From positions 744,001 to 808,000 of the forward strand of contig NZ_JAPELY010000003.1 in the NCBI RefSeq assembly GCF_026343295.1: 64,000 nt of DNA. The letters are read 5' to 3'. The number at the start of each line of letters is the position of its first letter. Within the stretch, counting starts at the first letter, position 1. Source of the stretch: Streptomyces sp. NBC_00083. GTDB lineage: Bacteria; Actinomycetota; Actinomycetes; Streptomycetales; Streptomycetaceae. Positions 58,105 through 64,000 of this stretch are shown piece by piece. Under the pieces are notes generated by a model. It was not told the DNA's origin. It worked only from the letters and a program-made list of their open reading frames with translations, and made no database searches. The position numbers and the translations under genes were made by a program.

Positions 58105-60858
58105 GTGGAAACCCCTTCGACGACCGCCCCCGCCCTCGCCGACGCCACCGAGTTCGCCTGCGACGTGCTCGTCATCGGCGGCGGCACCGCCGGCACCATG
58201 GCGGCGCTCACCGCCGCCGGACGCGGCGCCAACGTCCTGCTCCTGGAGAAGGCGCACGTGCGGCACTCCGGCGCGCTCGCCATGGGCATGGACGGGGTCA
58301 ACAACGCGATCATCCCGGGCCGCGCCGAACCCGACGACTACGTCGCCGAGATCACCCGCGCCAACGACGGCGTCGTCGACCAGTCCACCGTGCGCCAGAC
58401 CGCGACCCGCGGCTTCGCCATGGTCAAGCGCCTGGAGTCGTACGGGGTCAAGTTCGAGAAGGACGAGCACGGCGAGTACGCGGTCCGACAGGTCCACCGC
58501 TCGGGCTCGTACGTGCTGCCCATGCCCGAGGGCAAGGACGTCAAGAAGGTGCTGTACCGGCAGTTGAGGCGCCGCGAGATGCGCGAGCGGATCCGCATCG
58601 AGAACCGGGTGATGCCGGTACGGGTCCTCACGGCCGGCGGCCGGGCGGTCGGCGCCGCCGGATTCAACACGCGCACCGGCGAGTTCGTCACGGTGCGGGC
58701 GGGCGCCGTCATCCTGGCCACCGGCCCGTGCGGCCGGCTCGGCCTGCCCGCGTCCGGCTACCTCTACGGAACGTACGAGAACCCGACCAACGCGGGTGAC
58801 GGCTACGCCATGGCCTACCACGCCGGGGCCGCGCTCACCGGCATCGAGTGCTTCCAGATCAACCCGCTGATCAAGGACTACAACGGGCCGGCCTGCGCGT
58901 ATGTGGCCAACCCGTTCGGCGGCTACCAGGTCAACCGGCACGGCGAACGGTTCGTCGAGTCGGACTACTGGTCGGGGCAGATGATGGCCGAGTTCTCCGC
59001 CGAACTCGCCTCCGACCGGGCGCCGGTGTACCTCAAGCTCAGCCATCTGCCCGAGGAGACCATCGGCGCCGTCGAGTCGATCCTGCACACCACGGAACGG
59101 CCCACCCGGGGCACCTTCCACCAGGGCCGCGGCCACGACTACCGCACCCACGACATCGAGATGCACATCTCGGAGATCGGACTGTGCGGCGGACACTCCG
59201 CGTCGGGCGTCCGCGTCGACGCGCACGCCCGGACCACCGTGCCCGGCCTGTACGCGGCCGGCGACCTCGCCTGCGTACCGCACAACTACATGATCGGCGC
59301 GTTCGTCTACGGCGACCTGGCCGGCGAGGACGCCTCCCGGTTCCCCTGCTACGAAGGGGAGTTGCCCACCGACCAGGTCGCCGCGGCGCACGAGCTGATC
59401 TACCGGCCGCTGCGCCACCCGGACGGGCCGCCGCAGCCCCAGGTGGAGTACAAGCTCCGCCGGTTCGTCAACGACTACGTCGCACCGCCGAAGACCGGCG
59501 CCAAACTCTCCCTCGCGGTCGAGGCCTTCGACCGGATGGGCGGGGAGATCGCCGCGATGGGGGCGCGCACCCCGCACGAGCTGATGCGCTGCGCCGAGGT
59601 GAGCTTCATCCGGGACTGCGCCGAGATGGCCGCCCGCTCCTCGCTCGCCAGGACCGAGTCCCGCTGGGGCCTCTACCACCAGCGCCTGGACCATCCGGAG
59701 CAGGACGACGCGGGCTGGCTGCACCATCTCGATCTGCGTAAGTCCCCCTCCGGGGCGATGGAGTTCACCGCCCGGCCGGTCGAGCCGTACGTCGTCCCCG
59801 TTCCCGAGTTCACCCCGGTCGGCGGGCCTGAGCGGCCGCTCGGCGAGGTCGCGCTCGTGCCCGTCGCCACGGCAGGACCGCGCGAGACCGCCCCGGCGGC
59901 GAGGACGGCGCCGACGGCCGGCGCGGGGGGCGCGGACGCCGCCCCGGCGGCGCCCGCCGAACCTCCGGCCCCGCTCCCGGCGTCGGCGCCCAGCCCGGCC
60001 CTGCTGCGGCTGCTCGCCCTCGCCGAGGAATCCCCCGATCTGGCGACGCTCGACCCCTACCTCGCCGACGCCGACCCCGCGGTGCGCGCGACAGCCGTCA
60101 CCGTGCTCGGCGAGACCGTACCGTCCGGCGCCGGGATCGCGCTGGCCACACGACTGCGCGACGGCTCGCCTCCCGTACGGTCCGCCGCCGCGGCCGTCCT
60201 GCGCGAACTGGTCGAAGTGCTGCCGGCCGAGGCCGCGTTGGGGGCCGCGCTGCGCGAGGCGCTCGACGTGCCCGACCCCGCCGTGCGCACCGCGGCCCTC
60301 GAAGTGCTGCGGGCGCTGCGGCTCGGCGACGCGCCGGTGTACGCGGCCCTGCTCGCCGACGCCGACATCGAGGTACGCATCCACGCGGTGCGGGGCCTGG
60401 TGGCGGTGGACGCCGTCGCCGAGCTCTCCCGGGCCGCGGCCGACGCCGCGCGCGAGGTGAGGGTGGCGGTGGCCCGGGGTGTCGCGGCCCTGCGCCGACC
60501 GGCGCCCGGGACGCTCGACCCGCTCCTGGTCGACAGTGACCCGCTGGTCAGAGGGGCGGCGCTCGCCGCACTCGCGGCGACCGGCTGCCCGCCCGCGTAC
60601 GCGGAACCCGCCGCCGCCGCGCTCGCCGACCCGGCCTGGCAGGTCAGGGCGGGAGCCGCCGCTGCCCTGAAGGCGGCCGCGCCCGACGAGGCCGTCCCCG
60701 CCCTGGCCAAGGCGCTCGCCGACGCCAACGCGGACGTCCGCAAGGCCGCCGTCCTGTCCCTGCTGGCCCACCGCGCCCACCCCGATGCGCGCGGCGCGCT
60801 GGCGACCGCCACCACCGACCCGGACGCCGACGTCCGAGCGTACGCCGGGCGCGCCTGA
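58105..60858 (+). CDS. AprA-like flavoprotein reductase fused to C-terminal HEAT repeats
   Basis: A 917-residue two-part protein. Residues 1-~590 belong to the fumarate-reductase/adenylylsulfate-reductase flavoprotein family: FAD motif VIGGGTAGTMAALTAAGRG, VRHSGALAMGMDGVNNA, and the C-terminal PGLYAAGDLACVPHNYMIGA, whose His matches the AprA active-site region. After a Pro/Ala-rich linker (~610-660), nine HEAT repeats follow, each with a D-x-x-x-x-V-R-x-x-A core (e.g. DADPAVRATAV, DANADVRKAAV). I know of no characterised AprA with HEAT repeats. The GTG start is ten bp after the ATPase stop. With the ferredoxin it should be an oxidoreductase for the imported compound; the HEAT part may hold a partner. 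Confidence 0.88.
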   Translation: METPSTTAPALADATEFACDVLVIGGGTAGTMAALTAAGRGANVLLLEKAHVRHSGALAMGMDGVNNAIIPGRAEPDDYVAEITRANDGVVDQSTVRQTATRGFAMVKRLESYGVKFEKDEHGEYAVRQVHRSGSYVLPMPEGKDVKKVLYRQLRRREMRERIRIENRVMPVRVLTAGGRAVGAAGFNTRTGEFVTVRAGAVILATGPCGRLGLPASGYLYGTYENPTNAGDGYAMAYHAGAALTGIECFQINPLIKDYNGPACAYVANPFGGYQVNRHGERFVESDYWSGQMMAEFSAELASDRAPVYLKLSHLPEETIGAVESILHTTERPTRGTFHQGRGHDYRTHDIEMHISEIGLCGGHSASGVRVDAHARTTVPGLYAAGDLACVPHNYMIGAFVYGDLAGEDASRFPCYEGELPTDQVAAAHELIYRPLRHPDGPPQPQVEYKLRRFVNDYVAPPKTGAKLSLAVEAFDRMGGEIAAMGARTPHELMRCAEVSFIRDCAEMAARSSLARTESRWGLYHQRLDHPEQDDAGWLHHLDLRKSPSGAMEFTARPVEPYVVPVPEFTPVGGPERPLGEVALVPVATAGPRETAPAARTAPTAGAGGADAAPAAPAEPPAPLPASAPSPALLRLLALAEESPDLATLDPYLADADPAVRATAVTVLGETVPSGAGIALATRLRDGSPPVRSAAAAVLRELVEVLPAEAALGAALREALDVPDPAVRTAALEVLRALRLGDAPVYAALLADADIEVRIHAVRGLVAVDAVAELSRAAADAAREVRVAVARGVAALRRPAPGTLDPLLVDSDPLVRGAALAALAATGCPPAYAEPAAAALADPAWQVRAGAAAALKAAAPDEAVPALAKALADANADVRKAAVLSLLAHRAHPDARGALATATTDPDADVRAYAGRA

Positions 60859-60986
60859 CGAGGCGGCACCCGGGCGGGGCCCCTGGGGGTCCGGCCGGAC
60901 GCGCGGCGAGGCTCCTCGCATCCGTGTCCACCGGGCGCACGACGCCCGGCAGCACCGCGGCAACTCGCCTTCTCCCGGCGCTCCTT

Positions 60987-61024
60987 CTCCCGGAAGGCAT
61001 GGGCAGGGCAAAGCCTTCCGGGAG
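60987..61024 (+). terminator. Strong 12-bp stem-loop after the flavoprotein operon
   Basis: CTCCCGGAAGGC (60987-60998) pairs perfectly with GCCTTCCGGGAG (61013-61024) around 14 bases. It is about 130 bp after the flavoprotein stop and 80 bp before the next gene. It is probably the operon terminator. Confidence 0.6.
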
Positions 61025-61106
61025 ATGTTGATCCACGGCTCGGCGGACTCGACACTGTGTCCCGGCGCACCCGGAACGGGGCGTGTGACCAAGGAGAGCG
61101 CAGGAC

Positions 61107-61589
61107 ATGAACAGACCGATACCGGGCACCGTCGAAGTCTCGGTGCGCCACATCCTCAGCGACCGTACGACCGGCTTCCTCGTCCGGACCCGCAGGATCA
61201 CCTGGCGGGACAACGTGTACCGGGTGCGCCGCCCGGCGACGGGCACGGAGAGCGTCGAGCTGACCTGCCCGGTGTGCGACGCCTCCCTGCTCGCGGAGGT
61301 GCGCACCGAGACCCGTGCGCGGCGGACCGGCGTCGTCCTGCTGGTCCTCGCCGCCCTGAGCGCCGTCGTCTTCTTCGTGGCGTTCGGCTACGCGATCCAC
61401 GAGGGCGGCCGCACCCTGCCGGAGGGCCAGTCGCTCCCGGTCCTGTTCCCGATCGCCGTCGCCGCGATCGCCGTGACGTTCGTCGCCGCTCCCACCTTCT
61501 TCTTCCGGGGGCGCCGCCACAACGGCGTCTCCTTGCTGGACGCCCCCAAACCGCGGCGTCTGCACCGCATCGTGCCGGTGCGCGGCTGA
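61107..61589 (+). CDS. Small membrane protein with CxxC motif
   Basis: A 160-residue protein I do not recognise. The N-terminal ~70 residues are a soluble, cytosolic-looking domain with CPVCD, which could bind zinc. Two membrane segments follow (VVLLVLAALSAVVFFVAFGY and LFPIAVAAIAVTFVAAPTFF), and then a basic C-terminus. Both ends should be inside. GGAGAG precedes the ATG. It is alone. Confidence 0.7.
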   Translation: MNRPIPGTVEVSVRHILSDRTTGFLVRTRRITWRDNVYRVRRPATGTESVELTCPVCDASLLAEVRTETRARRTGVVLLVLAALSAVVFFVAFGYAIHEGGRTLPEGQSLPVLFPIAVAAIAVTFVAAPTFFFRGRRHNGVSLLDAPKPRRLHRIVPVRG

Positions 61590-61617
61590 GTGACGGCCCG
61601 GCACCGTCCGCGGGCGT

Positions 61618-63636
61618 TCAGGCCCCGGACTCCTCCCGCCCGCTCCGGCGGACCACGAGCACGGCCCGGTCGTCGACGTGCCCCGTCATCGAGTCGGTCT
61701 GCGCCATGAGGACGTCGGCGATCTCGGCGAGGGGCGCCTCGCGGCGGCGGGCGGTGGCCTCGCAGATGACGGCGAGGCCGGCGTCGATCGGCAGCCGAGG
61801 GCCCTCCACCAGGCCGTCCGTGACGAGAGCGAGCAGGTCACCGGGGGCCATCTCCAGCGCGTGCACCGGAAAGCGGCTGCCCGGGACCACCCCGAGCGGC
61901 GGGCCGCCCGGGTACTCGCGCACCTGGGCGCCGTCCCCCGTCGAGTGCACCAGCGGTACGTGCCCGGCGCGCGCGGTCACGACCCGCCCGTCGGGGGTGA
62001 GCAGGGCGTACAGACAGGTCGCGAAGACCGGCATCCGCATCTGGAGCATCAGGTCGTTGGTGCGGGCCAGCACCTGGTCCGGGGCCGGCTCCTGCCAGGC
62101 GTACGCGTGCATCGCGGTGCGCACCTGCCCCATCAGCGCGGCGGCCTGCACATTGTGTCCCTGGACGTCGCCGATGATGCACGCGGTGCCGCCGTCCGGC
62201 AGGGCGATCACGTCGTACCAGTCGCCGCCGACGTCCAGCCCCTCGTGCGCGGGGCTGTAGCGCGCCTCGATCTCGTACCCCACGACGGCCGGCAGCGTGG
62301 CGGGCAGCAGATCGCGCTGCACGGTGCCGGCCAATTCGGTGCGGGCCGACTGCAGCCGGATGCGCTCCCACGCCTGCCCCGCGACGTCGGCCATGACGCC
62401 GACGAGGGTGCGCTCCTGATTCGAGAGGTCGTGCGGCCGGTCGAAGGTCACGACCCAGCCGCCGAGCGGTGCGGCGCCCTGGCCGCGCAGGGGGATCATC
62501 ACGAACGACTCGGCGGAGGTGGCGTCCAGCAGACCGTGTGCCTGCGGCCACGACCGCCGGTAGTCCTCGCGGGTCGCGATGAACTGCGGCGTCCCGGTGC
62601 GGATGGCCTCGGTCAGGGGCTTGGGCGCGTCCAGCGGCAGGCCGTGCAGGGAGCGGGCGAGCGCGGGATCGATCCCGGCGCCGAACGTGACCCGCAGCCT
62701 CTCGTCCTCCACGAACGCCAGCAGGGTGCCGGTGCCGCCGAACGCGGGCGCCACCTTGTTGAGGATCGCGGCCGTCAGCTCGTCCTCCGTGGCGGCGGCC
62801 ACGAACGCGGCGGCCAGCTCCTGTACGAGGTCGCCGCGCCGCCGTGCGTCGGCGTGCGCCTTGACGAGCGTCTGGTGGCGTTCCACGGCCGCCGTGGTGT
62901 TCGTGGTCGTTCCCACGACGCGCCGCCCCCCGTCGAAGCCGAAGCGGACGAGGCGGGCGAGGGTGCGCAGCCAGTTCAGGCGGCCGTGCTCGTCGGCCAT
63001 GCGGAAGTCGACGTCCACCCGCTGGGCGTGGCCCCTGCGCAGCGCCCAGAAAGCGGCCTCCACCCGGCTCACGTCCTGCGCGCACACCAGGCCGAGCAGC
63101 GCGTCGAGGGACATCGTGTCGCCGGGGCCCATGCCGTTGTACAGGCGCTCACCGTCGAGCCAGCTGAACGCGTCCGCCTCCTCGTCGTAGACCCACAGCG
63201 AGTGGTCGGCGAGGACGGTCATGGAGCGCAGCGCCTCCCAGTGCAGCCACTCGCCCTCTTCCTCCTCCTCGATCTCCACCAGCACGGCGGGATCGCCGTC
63301 GCAGCGGTCGATGCGGCGCGCCGACGTCATGCAGATGACCGCGCCGCCGGGGTGGGCGTACTCGATCGGCTGGCGGAAGACGCGGCCTCCGCCGTGCAGG
63401 GCGTCCAGGAGCAGCTGGCGCGAGATGGACACGCTGGTCGGTGCCAGGAGGTCGGTGAAGGACCACCGCGGCGTCGCGTCGCCGAGCAGGGCGGCGCGGG
63501 CCCGCGGACTCGCCTGGACGAGCTCCGCGGCCCCGGCGGGCTCGGCGGCGGGTGCGACCAGCATCCACATGCCGTCGGCGCGCGGCGCGGCGGGGCGGAG
63601 GCAGGCGTGAGGGGCGGTGTCTTCGCGCATGGACAT
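61618..63636 (-). CDS. SpoIIE-type PP2C phosphatase with PAS-like and GAF domains
   Basis: A 672-residue signalling phosphatase. Residues ~20-130 and ~145-265 look like PAS-type sensor domains (WVYDEEADAFSWLDG and VDVDFRMADEHGRLNW). Residues ~290-430 form a GAF domain (FVAAATEDELTAAILNKVAP, ESFVMIPLRGQG). Residues ~450-665 form the metal-dependent SpoIIE phosphatase (LDVGGDWYDVIALPDGG, IIGDVQGHNVQAAALMGQ, LVTDGLVEGPR). It should dephosphorylate an anti-sigma-factor antagonist; the STAS-domain gene just upstream (63795-64000) is a good candidate. ATG 63636 is the first of two adjacent starts. Confidence 0.92.
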   Translation of the reverse strand: MSMREDTAPHACLRPAAPRADGMWMLVAPAAEPAGAAELVQASPRARAALLGDATPRWSFTDLLAPTSVSISRQLLLDALHGGGRVFRQPIEYAHPGGAVICMTSARRIDRCDGDPAVLVEIEEEEEGEWLHWEALRSMTVLADHSLWVYDEEADAFSWLDGERLYNGMGPGDTMSLDALLGLVCAQDVSRVEAAFWALRRGHAQRVDVDFRMADEHGRLNWLRTLARLVRFGFDGGRRVVGTTTNTTAAVERHQTLVKAHADARRRGDLVQELAAAFVAAATEDELTAAILNKVAPAFGGTGTLLAFVEDERLRVTFGAGIDPALARSLHGLPLDAPKPLTEAIRTGTPQFIATREDYRRSWPQAHGLLDATSAESFVMIPLRGQGAAPLGGWVVTFDRPHDLSNQERTLVGVMADVAGQAWERIRLQSARTELAGTVQRDLLPATLPAVVGYEIEARYSPAHEGLDVGGDWYDVIALPDGGTACIIGDVQGHNVQAAALMGQVRTAMHAYAWQEPAPDQVLARTNDLMLQMRMPVFATCLYALLTPDGRVVTARAGHVPLVHSTGDGAQVREYPGGPPLGVVPGSRFPVHALEMAPGDLLALVTDGLVEGPRLPIDAGLAVICEATARRREAPLAEIADVLMAQTDSMTGHVDDRAVLVVRRSGREESGA

Positions 63637-63794
63637 CGATCTCGATAGCGACGGGATGGGGCGGGCCTTCCTGCGGGCGGGTCTTCCATCCCAGCCGACC
63701 CGGGAAGCCCCCGCCGCCCGCGAAAGTCATCTGCTGCGGGACGAAGGTCCCCTACGACCCGTCACCTCGCGGACCCGCCCGCCGCGGGACGTGT

Positions 63795-64000
63795 CTACCG
63801 GCGTCCTGAGTCGGGCCCGCAGGAGGCGGCGGCTTCGAGGGTGGGATGCAGGGTGAAGAACTGGTCCGTGCCGGTGACGTGCAGCAGGCGCAGCAGGCTC
63901 TCGGAGGGGGCGGCGATGCTCAACGCGGTGGCGGCGTGCACATGGAGCAGGACGTTGAGTGCGGAGGAGTCGCAGAACGTGATGCGTGAGGCTTCCAGAA
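63795..64000 (-). CDS. STAS-domain anti-sigma-factor antagonist, truncated by window edge
   Basis: The gene runs off the right edge; about 67 C-terminal residues are seen. They contain the STAS core: ASRITFCDSSALNVLL with the phospho-acceptor-type Ser in DSSALN, then LSIAAPSESLLRLLHVTGTD and FFTLHPTLEAA. It belongs to the SpoIIAA/RsbV class used in partner-switching. It is upstream of and co-directional with the SpoIIE phosphatase. Confidence 0.85.
   Translation of the reverse strand, partial: LEASRITFCDSSALNVLLHVHAATALSIAAPSESLLRLLHVTGTDQFFTLHPTLEAAASCGPDSGRR

Noticed and set aside
57940..61092. A 1050-codon open frame on the minus strand across the flavoprotein gene
   Set aside because: It is the antisense of a gene with strong family motifs. 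Long antisense frames are routine at this GC content, and its product is Arg/Gly/Val-rich with no motif.
1..64000. tRNA, rRNA, insertion sequence, integrase, attachment site or origin
   Set aside because: I scanned by eye for tRNA T-loop-like GTTCGA contexts, transposase motifs and long terminal inverted repeats and saw none that hold up. A covariance search would be decisive.

Overview
This is a 64-kb stretch of a high-GC actinobacterial chromosome, almost certainly Streptomyces. The signs are strong G/C bias at third codon positions, frequent GTG starts, translationally coupled operons, many regulators that appear leaderless, Tat-exported enzymes, a streptogrisin-type protease, and SpoIIE/STAS partner-switching genes. 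I see no tRNA, rRNA, CRISPR array, insertion sequence or phage genes. Function calls come from reading motifs in the sequence; no database search was possible.

Layout. 0-11.7 kb holds a ferredoxin-NADP reductase, a TetR regulator, a methyltransferase, a divergent SDR/HTH-regulator pair, a DoxX protein, a DGPF-domain protein with its ECF42-like sigma factor, and membrane proteins. 11.7-19.4 kb holds an acyltransferase, a secreted serine protease, an XRE regulator, a methyltransferase, an OmpR-type two-component system and a membrane protein. 19.7-25.4 kb is a co-directional run of a ThDP enzyme, a flavin amine/amino-acid oxidase, an amidohydrolase and a lipoprotein; it looks like a small biosynthetic or catabolic pathway. 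25.4-31.6 kb holds paired regulators and enzymes: PNPOx/CGNR, methyltransferase, LysR with an IMPase-like protein and an F420-type reductase, and a DUF4386 protein.

31.7-35.0 kb (minus strand) is a four-gene operon with stop/start overlaps: acyl-CoA dehydrogenase, PIG-L deacetylase, NodS-like methyltransferase, family-2 glycosyltransferase. Its gene content is reminiscent of Nod-factor chemistry.

35.3-48.6 kb is the most striking region. It has three agmatine-deiminase-family enzymes (two with Tat signals, one cytosolic), two paralogous TetR regulators, a fused UreAB subunit with a urease alpha-like protein that lacks the usual flap cysteine, and a complete peptide/nickel-type ABC importer. 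A near-identical AT-rich palindrome (core TGACTGAAAATTCAGTCA) overlaps a predicted -35 box in front of deiminase 1, the urease genes and deiminase 2 with its transporter. This points to one TetR-controlled regulon for scavenging nitrogen from guanidino or ureido compounds.

48.8-53.8 kb holds a secreted repeat-domain protein, a PNPOx protein, a methyltransferase, a molybdopterin oxidoreductase and a DEAD-box helicase behind a long, unusually AT-rich leader. 54.0-60.9 kb is a second system of note: a GntR regulator, a two-cluster ferredoxin, a sulfonate-type ABC importer whose binding protein carries a NosL-like C-terminal domain, and an adenylylsulfate-reductase-like flavoprotein fused to nine HEAT repeats. 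The window ends in a SpoIIE phosphatase and a truncated STAS-domain gene.
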